Shown: in pieces, positions 1 to 11,641 of the stretch | Layout: each line of letters begins with the position of its first letter | Position numbering within the stretch: the first letter of the stretch is position 1 | Origin: an uncultured Erysipelotrichaceae bacterium | GTDB taxonomy: Bacteria; Bacillota_I; Bacilli_A; Erysipelotrichales; Erysipelotrichaceae | Assembly (NCBI GenBank): GCA_903789495.1 | Contig: CAIFEQ010000002.1 | Span: 107,788-171,787, forward strand | Direction of reading: 5' to 3' | Length of the DNA stretch: 64,000 nucleotides | Notes under the pieces: generated by a model | The model's database searches: none | What the model was told of the DNA's origin: nothing | What the model saw: only the letters and a program-made list of their open reading frames with translations | Made by a program: the position numbers and the translations under genes

Positions 1-539
1 ACAACGTCGGCAAGAAAACGGCGAAGATCTTCACCCCCTACATTCTGACCATCTCGGTCTATATCTTTCTTTCCAACATTATTTCGCTGTTCGGTATCTC
101 TTCACCGACCGCCAACCTCAGTGTCACGCTGACCCTGGCGATCATCACCTGGGTCATGCAGCAGATTGCCTCGTTCAAGTACAGCGGTGCCAAGGCCTGG
201 TTCCACAGCTTCATCGAACCGATCCCCGTCATGCTGCCGATGAACATCATGGGCAAGTTCTCTTCGATTATTTCCATGTCGATGCGTCTGTTCGGCAATA
301 TTCTCTGCGGGGGCATCATGATGTCGCTGGTGTATACCGGCTGTCAGTCCCTGTCCAACGCGATTGTCGGACTGTTCGGAGCGTCCTCGTCGCCCTTCAA
401 CTTCATGGCGCCGATCCTCTCCCCGGTCCTGCATGCCTATTTTGATCTGTTCTCTGGCTTCATTCAGACACTGGTCTTCGTAACCCTGACTATGGTCTTC
501 GTCGGCGTGGAAGTGCCCGAAGAAGTAAAGAAATCTTAA
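1..539 (+). CDS. atpB: ATP synthase F0 subunit a (5' truncated by window edge)
   Basis: Membrane stator subunit of the F-type ATP synthase that forms the ion half-channels next to the c-ring. The reading frame is open from base 3, so the gene starts before the window. Visible features are several hydrophobic helices and the conserved block MRLFGNILCGG, which carries the family's essential arginine (the R of MRLFGN). It is the first visible gene of atpBEFHAGDC and ends 17 bases before atpE, which has a strong AGGAGG site. Identification is secure from sequence and gene order; the N-terminal part cannot be seen. Confidence 0.95.
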   Translation, partial: NVGKKTAKIFTPYILTISVYIFLSNIISLFGISSPTANLSVTLTLAIITWVMQQIASFKYSGAKAWFHSFIEPIPVMLPMNIMGKFSSIISMSMRLFGNILCGGIMMSLVYTGCQSLSNAIVGLFGASSSPFNFMAPILSPVLHAYFDLFSGFIQTLVFVTLTMVFVGVEVPEEVKKS

Positions 540-556
540 ACAGGAGGAATTGAAGT

Positions 557-787
557 ATGGATTTGGTAAAAGGATTGATCGCAATTGGTGCCGGTATTGC
601 TGTCTGCGCCGGCATGATGACAGGTCTTGGCGAAGGTCTGTGCGCCGGCATGGCCATCACGGCCATGGGCAAGAATCCGGACATGGCTCCGACGCTGCGT
701 TCCAACATGATTCTCGGTATTGCCCTGTCGGAAACCTGCGCGATCTACGGGCTGCTGATCGCGATCATTCTGATCTTCGTATACTGA
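557..787 (+). CDS. atpE: ATP synthase F0 subunit c, with two-carboxylate ion site
   Basis: Proteolipid of the rotor ring, 76 aa, two transmembrane helices joined by a polar KNPD loop. The ion-binding glutamate is E59 in LSETCAIYG of helix 2. Helix 1 carries a second acid, E26, in GLGEGL, exactly 33 residues before E59. That is the spacing between Q32 and E65 in the Ilyobacter Na+ ring, and a Glu at that place is the two-carboxylate motif described for the Fusobacterium nucleatum Na+ ring. T60 follows E59, as expected for a Na+ ligand. I infer Na+ coupling. The AGGAGG site lies 8 bases before ATG. Confidence 0.96.
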   Translation: MDLVKGLIAIGAGIAVCAGMMTGLGEGLCAGMAITAMGKNPDMAPTLRSNMILGIALSETCAIYGLLIAIILIFVY

Positions 788-799
788 TCGGGTGGCACC

Positions 800-1301
800 A
801 TGGATATCGATGTATACGAACAACTGGTGCCGAATGGTCTGACGATGATTACGCAGTTATGTTCTACGGCGATTCTCTTCCTGCTCATGTGGAAACTCCT
901 GTACAAACGGGTTTCCGCCTGGTTTGAAGCCCGGAGCGAGAAAATGCAGCAGGATCTGACCGACAGCGAAAAGGCCCGCACGGAGGCGCTGAAGGACCGG
1001 GAAGAGGCCCAGGCGCAGCTGCAGGCCGCATCCGGCAAGGCGGAGGAGATTGTCAGTGCTGCGGTGAAGGAAGCTTCCCAGCAGCGCGATGACATTCTCG
1101 CCGATGCCAAGAAGGAAGCGGACCTGACCCGTCAGAAAGCCAGAGAAGACATTGAGGCTGACCGCCGCAAGATGGCCGGGCAGATGCAGAAGGAAATGGT
1201 CGATGTGGCCATGGATGCGGCTGCCAGGCTGATGGGGACACAGGATCTTTCCCGGCTCGACCAGCAGGCGGTGGAGAACTTTGTAAAGGAAGCGCAGTCC
1301 G

Positions 1302-1312
<11 letters not shown>
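800..1312 (+). CDS. atpF: ATP synthase F0 subunit b
   Basis: Peripheral stalk subunit, 170 aa, linking the membrane part to F1. One N-terminal transmembrane helix (about residues 15-35, ITQLCSTAILFLLMWKLL) is followed by a long charged, Ala/Glu/Lys/Arg-rich alpha helix to about residue 140, as is usual for the b dimer. It starts 13 bases after atpE and its 3' end overlaps atpH by 11 bases, which suggests translational coupling. Length is normal. No oddities were seen. Confidence 0.95.
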
Positions 1313-3367
<2,055 letters not shown>

Positions 3368-3371
3368 GCCC

Positions 3372-6063
<2,692 letters not shown>

Positions 6064-6073
6064 CAATCCTGTA

Positions 6074-6098
6074 TGGGACCCTGAGCGGTCCCATTTTT
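6074..6098 (+). terminator. Intrinsic terminator of the atp operon
   Basis: Stem TGGGACC / GGTCCCA (6074-6080 and 6087-6093) with a six-base loop, followed by TTTTT. It lies directly after atpC. Confidence 0.9.
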
Positions 6099-6141
6099 GA
6101 CAGATGCACCTTCCGGTAATAGAGTACCCAAGGAGAACCTC

Positions 6142-7389
6142 ATGTCCTATACCTTTCATACCGATATCGATCCAGAGGAAATGGATGCCTTCGTCCTGCA
6201 GTCGGATCAGAATACCCTGATGCAGACAAGCCCCTGGGCAAAGGTGAAGCAGAACTGGGAACCGGTCTATGCCGGCGTGACGGATGAGCACGGCCTCGCC
6301 GCTACGGCACTGATCCTGTTCCGGCATGTCAGTGCCCATCATACCCTGGCCTATATTGCCCGGGGTCCGGTCATGGATTACCACAATGCCGGGCTGGTGC
6401 GCTTTACGCTGGACCATATCCGTACCCTGGCGCAGCAGAAGCAGGCCTTTGCGGTCCGCTTTGACCCCCTGGTGCTCTCCCGTCTCTACCCGATCAAAGA
6501 GAAGGATCAGGACCATCCCCTGCAGAATGAGGAGGTCATCCGGCTGCTGCAGGACTGCGGCTGTACCTGGAAAGGCTATACGAAGAAGATCGAGGAAACC
6601 ACCCAGCCCCGCTTTGAAGCCTACATGCAGGTGGATGAACACTGGCGTGACCGGCTGATCAAGAACACCCGGCAGTCCATCCGCACGGCAGAGAAGCGCG
6701 GCGTGGAGGTCTTTACCGGCGCGCAGTATCTGCCGGAGTTTGAGGAAGCCCTGCACGGCACCGAACAGCGCCAGCAGATTGCCTTGAGAACAACCGAGTA
6801 TTTCCGGAACATGCTGGAAGCATTCGGAGACCAGGCGGTACTGGCCGTAGCCCGGCTGAACTTCTCGCATCAGCACGACCGGCTGACGAAGGAAATCCGG
6901 GAAACGCAGGAAAAGCTCCAACAGGCTGTATACAGGAAAGACATCAAAGAGCTGACCAGAGACCTGCAGAATCTGCAGAAGGAACTGGAACGGAATGACC
7001 AGGACTGGCAGCAGGAACAGAAAGAGGAAGTCACCCTCTGCGGCAAGCTGGTCTGCTTCAATGAGAAGCGCATGGACTTCTTCTATATGGGCAACAACTC
7101 GAAGTACATGCGGGTCAGAGCGAATTATTATCTCTATGCCCGTTTCCTGGATGACTGTGCTGCCCGGCATATTCCCCTCTGCTGTTTCGGCGGGGTGGAA
7201 GGCACCCTGGATGACGGCCTGACCCAGTTCAAGAGTGCCTGGCCGATTGACATCGCCGAATATATCGGAGAATTCAACATGGTGCTGAATCCCTTCTGGT
7301 ATAAGATGTTCGACCGGGTCTGGCCCTTCCTGCGCCAGTCGGCAGGCCGGCTGCGCGGGCATCAGAAACAGACTGAAAAGCATCCCTGA
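6142..7389 (+). CDS. FemAB-family peptidoglycan interpeptide bridge aminoacyltransferase
   Basis: Predicted to transfer amino acids from aminoacyl-tRNA to the lipid II stem peptide (FemX/FemA/MurM family), acting in the cytoplasm at the membrane; 415 aa, normal for the family. Two GNAT-like halves are visible (start TLMQTSPWAKVKQNW; end LCCFGGVEG then GLTQFKSAWPIDIAEYIGEF). They are separated by a charged coiled-coil insertion at about residues 250-300 (KEIRETQEKLQQ...LQNLQKELER), which in FemA/FemX binds tRNA. The ATG at 6142 is preferred because AAGGAGA lies 6 bases upstream; earlier in-frame codons overlap the atp terminator. Which residue is added cannot be read from sequence. Confidence 0.9.
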   Translation: MSYTFHTDIDPEEMDAFVLQSDQNTLMQTSPWAKVKQNWEPVYAGVTDEHGLAATALILFRHVSAHHTLAYIARGPVMDYHNAGLVRFTLDHIRTLAQQKQAFAVRFDPLVLSRLYPIKEKDQDHPLQNEEVIRLLQDCGCTWKGYTKKIEETTQPRFEAYMQVDEHWRDRLIKNTRQSIRTAEKRGVEVFTGAQYLPEFEEALHGTEQRQQIALRTTEYFRNMLEAFGDQAVLAVARLNFSHQHDRLTKEIRETQEKLQQAVYRKDIKELTRDLQNLQKELERNDQDWQQEQKEEVTLCGKLVCFNEKRMDFFYMGNNSKYMRVRANYYLYARFLDDCAARHIPLCCFGGVEGTLDDGLTQFKSAWPIDIAEYIGEFNMVLNPFWYKMFDRVWPFLRQSAGRLRGHQKQTEKHP

Positions 7390-7412
7390 AGAGCGTATTC
7401 AGGGATGTTTTA
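7381..7412 (+). terminator. Intrinsic terminator after FemAB gene
   Basis: Stem CATCCCTGAA / TTCAGGGATG with a 7-base loop, then TTTTATTT. The stem includes the stop codon of the upstream gene. Confidence 0.88.
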
Positions 7413-7422
7413 TTTACATAAA

Positions 7423-7437
7423 TGAAAATAATTCTCA
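7423..7437. promoter_or_regulatory. Fur/PerR-like 7-1-7 box
   Basis: TGAAAAT-A-ATTCTCA is a near-palindrome of the Fur-family 7-1-7 type. It resembles the box before perR at 61009 (TGAGAAT-T-GTTCTCA). It lies in the AT-rich 313-base gap before the surface-protein gene. Binding is inferred from pattern only. Confidence 0.35.
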
Positions 7438-7518
7438 AAATTAACAAAGCAATTTAAAATTTTTCATAAGCACTTCTGTTTTTGTGTTAAAATCCTGTGT
7501 TTTTATCAAGGGTTCAGG

Positions 7519-7547
7519 TTGACTTCAACAGCGGAAAATAGTACAAA
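7519..7547 (+). promoter_or_regulatory. Probable promoter of the surface-protein gene
   Basis: TTGACT (7519-7524), 17-base spacer, TACAAA (7542-7547). This leaves a leader of about 150 bases before the ATG at 7704. The leader has a GGCA/TGCC hairpin but matches no RNA class that I recognise. The rest of the 7390-7703 gap is AT-rich and holds no gene that I can see. Confidence 0.45.
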
Positions 7548-7703
7548 AAAATCGTAAACAAATCTAAAGACTACATTTATCTGAGATAATCGGGAATGCC
7601 GCATTCTGAGGCGGAGTCTGGCTGGTTTGTTTACGGCAGCTGTCACTGCCAAATCAAAGAAACGAAAGATTTTTGTGGCTTGCAATGGGGGGCATTGAAG
7701 ATC

Positions 7704-9378
7704 ATGAAAAACCGTAGTTTGCACCGTCTGGTCCAGCTTTTTACTGTTCTGGTCTTTTTTTATTTCAAGTACCGCTGCTGCATTTGCGGATGACACCATA
7801 CGTGAAGCAACGGGCACTTATTACGGCGGTCAGGATTCTTACTACAACACGTTCTATATCAATAACGGCACGGAAAACGAGGTTGCGTACTGCTTCAACT
7901 ATAATCTCGGCATGACGAGGCGTCCTGCCTACAGCAAGCTGACAGACGCGACTGCGGCTGAACTGAAATACTATTCTGCACGGAGCTCGGACAGTACCAT
8001 TACAGCCGATGATCTGTACGACAGAATCCTCGATATTGTTTATAACGGATATCCGAATAATGCGTCTGATATCTATACCACTTCCGGGTTAAGTGAAGTG
8101 GACAGTGACGGACATATTTTCCGCTGGGCAACCCAGTGTGCGATCTGGCATTATACGGATAATGCAGATCTGAGTGACTTCTCAGACGATGCCGGCATCA
8201 GTACGCTTTTCTCCCGCACCTATACCTGGTCCGGCGCGTGGTATTACACCTACTATGATGAACTGACCGCCTTTGAGAAAGCCTATAATCTGCTGATCGG
8301 TGATTCCCTGACCGCGCATCCTTCAACCTATTCCCTGGATCTTTATGTACATCAGAATACGCGTGTCCAGAACCTGCTGACAACCAGAGCTGCGACAAGT
8401 ACGACTGTGGAAAGCAGTGATACGGTAGATGTAACCCTGACGAAGACCTGGTACAGCAGCGGGACGGAAATCCCGTCTACCGATGACTTTGTGTCGTATG
8501 TTCATCTCTACCGCCAGACCCAGACCACTACCGGCAGTCTGAGCGATGCAGAGGAAATCACGGATGCAACCGAAACCTGTACAGAGAATTCAGATGGCAC
8601 CTATACCGTGACATTCAGTGATCTGCCCAGATACAATACCGACGACGATACCTCCTACTATTACACGGTTGTTGAGAGTGCAATTACGGATTTCTATGGG
8701 TACGGGGTCGTATCTTCCGGAACGAATACCTATACGGCGGTCAATGTTTCGGAGACTGAGGTTTCCATCACGAAGCTCTGGGTTGATGGCAATAACGCCG
8801 ACGGATACAGACCAAGTGCAGATGACTATGTCAGCTGGCTGCAGCTGACAGCCAATGATGAGGTCGTCGATGCCACGCCGACAGTGACCGACAACGGCAA
8901 TAATACCTATACCGTTACCTATTCCGATCTGCCTGATTATGATGAAAATGGCGATGCCCTGGATTATGCCATAGACGAAGTCATTCCGGACGAGATGAGT
9001 GACTATTACAGCAAGACAGTGAGTGATGGGACAATCACCAATCAGGCTGTAACCAGCATTTCAGTCACAAAGGAATGGGCAGACGGCGCATCCGGTGATG
9101 AAGCAGTCATTGTACTTCTGCTGAACGGTGAAGATACCGGCCTGAGCGTGACGCTGAATGAAGATAACGACTGGACGGCAAGCTTTACGGATGTTCCTCT
9201 CTATGATCTGAACGGAAACAGTTACAGCTATTCAGTTTCTGAACAGACAAGCAATTATCGGTATACAATAGAGAAGCAGGATGATGGCAGCTATGTCATC
9301 ACCAACTACCCGAAGACAACGACCACGACCACAACTACGACATCGGTCCGTAAGGTCGTAAATACCAGCGATAAATAA
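7704..9378 (+). pseudogene. Thioester-domain / Cna_B-like surface protein, frameshifted at a T7 tract
   Basis: ATG at 7704 opens a signal peptide (MKNRSLHRLVQLFTVLVFF) that runs out of frame at seven Ts, 7755-7761. With one T fewer, the frame continues through ISSTAAAFADD, a signal-peptidase-like site, and on to 9378, giving 557 aa. The corrected protein has a thioester domain, with Cys63 in AYCFNYN and Gln144 in ATQCAIW (the TQxA motif), then at least three Cna_B-like repeats (TKTWYSSG, TKLWVDG, TKEWADG), then a Thr-rich tail. No LPxTG motif, membrane segment or basic tail follows, unlike typical anchored adhesins. No in-frame start codon exists between the stop at 7705 and the internal ATG at 7912, and that ATG would lose the thioester cysteine. 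Base composition is more AT-rich than the neighbours. It may be phase-variable, a decayed gene or a sequencing error. Confidence 0.8.
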
Positions 9379-9391
9379 AATAACCCCCAGC

Positions 9392-9440
9392 AAGGCGAAG
9401 GAACAGTCATGGGAAACCGTGATGCGTTCCTCCGCCTTTT
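9392..9440 (+). terminator. Terminator after the surface-protein gene
   Basis: Arms AAGGCGAAGGAAC and GTTCCTCCGCCTT with a long loop, followed by TTT. One mismatch in the stem. Confidence 0.7.
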
Positions 9441-9478
9441 AATGTGAGGCAGGAGTTAAACATTCCTGCAGGGCTAAC

Positions 9479-9524
9479 AAAAAGCGGTCTTGCCTGGCTG
9501 CTCAAGACGGTGGGCTGACCGCTT
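9479..9524 (-). terminator. Terminator after larC
   Basis: On the minus strand AAAGCGGTC / GACCGCTTT followed by TTTT, just after the larC stop. Confidence 0.8.
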
Positions 9525-9538
9525 TCCTGATTCGTTGT

Positions 9539-10768
9539 TTAGTGCTTCTTCTTTTCTTCAAGCTTTTCCCGGACTTCCTGAATGCTCAGTCCTTCTCTGC
9601 GGGCAATCGCCGCAAGATCTTCATACTCATACTTGGAACGGGAAATTCCGAAGCCGGACACATCTTTTCTTCTGACAGTTCCGTATTCGGTTTCCACGTT
9701 TTCCACCTGACGCCGCAGGGTATACCTTGAACAGGCATACCGGCGGATTCCCAGCGTCGAAGTATAGCGGAAGATGACAGCCGCGATGTCCTGCTGCTGA
9801 GAAGGCCGGCAGAGAACATGGATCAGCGTTCCGGGACGGCTCTTCTTCATACCGGCGGGGACGGTATAGACTTCCAGGGCGCCTGCCTCGAAGATCCGTT
9901 CTGCGGCAAAGCCGATCTCCTCGGCCGTCATATCATCCACATTGAAATTGAGGTCTGTGATCTGTTCGGCTTCTGCTTCGCTTTCCCCAAGCAGAGCCCT
10001 GACACAGTTGGCAGCCTGGAACTCTTTTCTGCCCATGCCATAGCCGATCCGCTGCACTTTCATGACCGGCATCTCGCCGAACGATGTGGCGAAGTGTTTC
10101 AGCAGAGCAGCACCGGTCGGCGTGCACAGTTCTCCCTGAATGGCTCCGCCATAGATCGGCACCTCCCTCAGAATCCAGGCGGTGGCCGGTGCGGGAACCG
10201 GCAGAAGACCATGCGCGCATTCGACCTGCCCGGCCCCGACATGAACCGGTGAAACGATAACCTGTTCCGGGGCAAGTTTATGCATGAGCAGGCATACTGC
10301 CGAGATATCTGCGACGGCGTCCAGCGTGCCGACTTCATGGAAATGAATCTGCTCCACCGGCTGGCCGTGAACATGGCTTTCCGCTTCGGCAATCAGCTGA
10401 TAGACGGCCAGAACATCTTTTCTGACCTCCTCCGGCAGCGGTTCCTTTTCGATAATCTGCGTGATTTCGGCCATGCCGCTGTGATGGTGGTGGGCATGCT
10501 CCTCTTCGTGGCTGTGATCATGTTCATGGTCATGATCATGATGATGTGCATGCATGGCTCCTTCTTCCAGTCCGTTAACCAGGACATTCATGCCGGTGCC
10601 GGCAATGCCGCATCGGCTTCGTTTTTCCGTCTGAAATTCCACGCCGGGGATGCCCAGCTGATTCAGTTCCTTCAGTACGGCTTCCGGATCCTCGGTCAGC
10701 TCCAGCAGCGCTCCCGTCAGCATATCTCCTGCCGCACCCATGCTGCAGTCCAGATAAAGTGTCTTCAT
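9539..10768 (-). CDS. larC: Nickel-pincer cofactor biosynthesis protein LarC
   Basis: LarC is the CTP-dependent nickel insertase that completes the nickel-pincer nucleotide cofactor of lactate racemase LarA and its relatives. The protein, 409 aa, begins MKTLYLDCSMGAAGDM, the family signature. A His/Asp/Glu-rich nickel-binding loop lies at about residues 75-105 (HAHHHDHDHEHDHSH), followed by HFHEVGTLDAVADI and a C-terminal domain. In Lactobacillus plantarum larC1/larC2 are joined by frameshifting; here the frame is continuous. ATG 10768 is chosen for its GGAAGG site and because the longer frame runs back through the leader. larA, larB and larE are not in the window. Confidence 0.93.
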   Translation of the reverse strand: MKTLYLDCSMGAAGDMLTGALLELTEDPEAVLKELNQLGIPGVEFQTEKRSRCGIAGTGMNVLVNGLEEGAMHAHHHDHDHEHDHSHEEEHAHHHHSGMAEITQIIEKEPLPEEVRKDVLAVYQLIAEAESHVHGQPVEQIHFHEVGTLDAVADISAVCLLMHKLAPEQVIVSPVHVGAGQVECAHGLLPVPAPATAWILREVPIYGGAIQGELCTPTGAALLKHFATSFGEMPVMKVQRIGYGMGRKEFQAANCVRALLGESEAEAEQITDLNFNVDDMTAEEIGFAAERIFEAGALEVYTVPAGMKKSRPGTLIHVLCRPSQQQDIAAVIFRYTSTLGIRRYACSRYTLRRQVENVETEYGTVRRKDVSGFGISRSKYEYEDLAAIARREGLSIQEVREKLEEKKKH

Positions 10769-10788
10769 TGCTGTTTTCCTTCCTTTCC

Positions 10789-10835
10789 AAAAACGAAGAT
10801 GGCTCTCTTCCTTCGGGAAAAGACAATCATCTTCG
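10789..10835 (-). terminator. Attenuator-type intrinsic terminator in the larC leader
   Basis: On the minus strand CGAAGATG ... CATCTTCG followed by TTTTT. An inner stem TCTTTTCC / GGAAGAGA extends the hairpin. It ends about 20 bases before the larC start and ahead of its ribosome binding site. The position inside the 5' UTR, after its own promoter, implies conditional termination. Confidence 0.75.
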
Positions 10836-10942
10836 TGTGTGTTTCTTCTGCTTCGTGTTGCTTCAGGAACAGTCCGCTGTTCCCTGCCGCAGCCGCTTCG
10901 GCGGCTGCCGTCATTGTAAAACAGGACCGGAAACAGCGTCAA
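10836..10942 (-). promoter_or_regulatory. larC promoter and structured leader
   Basis: The minus-strand promoter is TTGACG (10942-10937), 18-base spacer, TACAAT (10918-10913). The predicted transcript begins near 10906 with two strong hairpins, GCAGCCGC-CGAA-GCGGCTGC and GGAACAG-CGGA-CTGTTCC, and continues into the terminator at 10835-10789. This is riboswitch-like layout. A nickel sensor would fit the gene, and the GCAGCC...GAAGCGGC segment is reminiscent of NiCo riboswitches, but I cannot fold the full four-helix consensus. Confidence 0.5.
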
Positions 10943-10956
10943 TTCCTTCCCGGTAC

Positions 10957-10980
10957 AGAAAAACACGGCAGGCCGTGTTT
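10957..10980 (-). terminator. Terminator after queT
   Basis: Minus-strand stem AAACACGG-CCTG-CCGTGTTT followed by TTCTG, 12 bases after the queT stop. It separates queT from the larC promoter. Confidence 0.75.
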
Positions 10981-10991
10981 CCGGAAACGAT

Positions 10992-11507
10992 TCAGTTTTC
11001 GAAGATCTTCCGTCGGGCAAGGAAACGGCACAGGAAGTAGCCCAGGACTGCGGCGATCAGCTCTCCCACGGCGACCTCTGCTCCGCAGAGCAGCGAGCCC
11101 ATGACCACATTGTCCGGGAACAGCAGAACGCCCAGTTCGATGCCGACGAAGACGAAGTTGAAGACAACCGGCATCAGGATGCTCAGCACCGGTATGCCGC
11201 GGTAACGGCGCTCCCGGAAGTGATACGTGCACTCGGCGGCCAGGAAGGTCGCCAGGGTGCCGACAAAGGCATCCAGGAAGCCGGTCGGGTTGACCCCGGT
11301 TGCGGCACCGATCAGGTTGGTCAGAAAGCAGCCGGCGGTGACGCCGAAGATGGCGGGTTCATAGATCAGCGGCAGAATGGTCAGTGCCTCGGCGATCCGG
11401 ATCTGGATACTGCCGAACGAGATCGGGGCCAGGGCAAGGGAAACGGCTGTGTAGACTGCCGCAATCATGGCAGTTCTTGTCAAATCTCTGGTACGCAGAA
11501 AGATCAT
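10992..11507 (-). CDS. queT: QueT-type queuosine-precursor ECF transporter S component
   Basis: Predicted substrate-binding membrane subunit of an energy-coupling factor importer for a queuosine precursor; 171 aa with five or six hydrophobic segments. The sequence RTAMIAAVYTAVSLALAPISFGSIQIRIAEALTILPL is characteristic of the QueT family (COG4708). The ECF ATPase and T components are presumably elsewhere. It is monocistronic between two terminators and has a GGAG site (AAGGAGATG context), with a structured leader upstream. Confidence 0.85.
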   Translation of the reverse strand: MIFLRTRDLTRTAMIAAVYTAVSLALAPISFGSIQIRIAEALTILPLIYEPAIFGVTAGCFLTNLIGAATGVNPTGFLDAFVGTLATFLAAECTYHFRERRYRGIPVLSILMPVVFNFVFVGIELGVLLFPDNVVMGSLLCGAEVAVGELIAAVLGYFLCRFLARRKIFEN

Positions 11508-11602
11508 CTCCTTATTTTGGGTGTACGTCGGGTAGCCGCTACCGACGGGAATCCGGAAGGACTTCGGTTACCTATGTTACCCGCAGGAAGGAAAATGGTC
11601 AA
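11508..11602 (-). promoter_or_regulatory. queT promoter and hairpin leader (possible preQ1-type element)
   Basis: Minus-strand promoter TTGACC, 17-base spacer, TAACAT. The leader of about 70 nt contains a strong hairpin, CGTCGG-TAGC ... GCTACCCGACG, then GTACACCCAAAATAAGGAG leading into the start codon. queT genes are commonly under preQ1 riboswitches, and hairpin + A-rich tail + AAGGAG is compatible with that. I could not match a specific preQ1 class with confidence. Confidence 0.4.
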
Positions 11603-11603
11603 C

Positions 11604-11633
11604 AAAGAAAAATAGCACCTGCATGCAGGTGCT
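11604..11633 (-). terminator. Terminator after the S9 peptidase gene
   Basis: Perfect 20-base palindrome AGCACCTGCA/TGCAGGTGCT followed on the minus strand by ATTTTTC. Confidence 0.88.
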
Positions 11634-11641
11634 GCCTGGTA

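Noticed and set aside
9319..9345. ACGACC/ACAACT repeat as a possible microsatellite
   Set aside because: Codes for a plain Thr-rich tail; codons vary and frame is kept.
10460..10560. Apparent short tandem repeat (GTGATC/ATGATC-like)
   Set aside because: It is the coding sequence of the His/Asp-rich nickel-binding loop of LarC.
10769..11020. Longer larC frame with 84 extra N-terminal codons
   Set aside because: The extra codons cover the leader, terminator and promoter; MKTLYLDCSMGAAGDM is the family's standard start.
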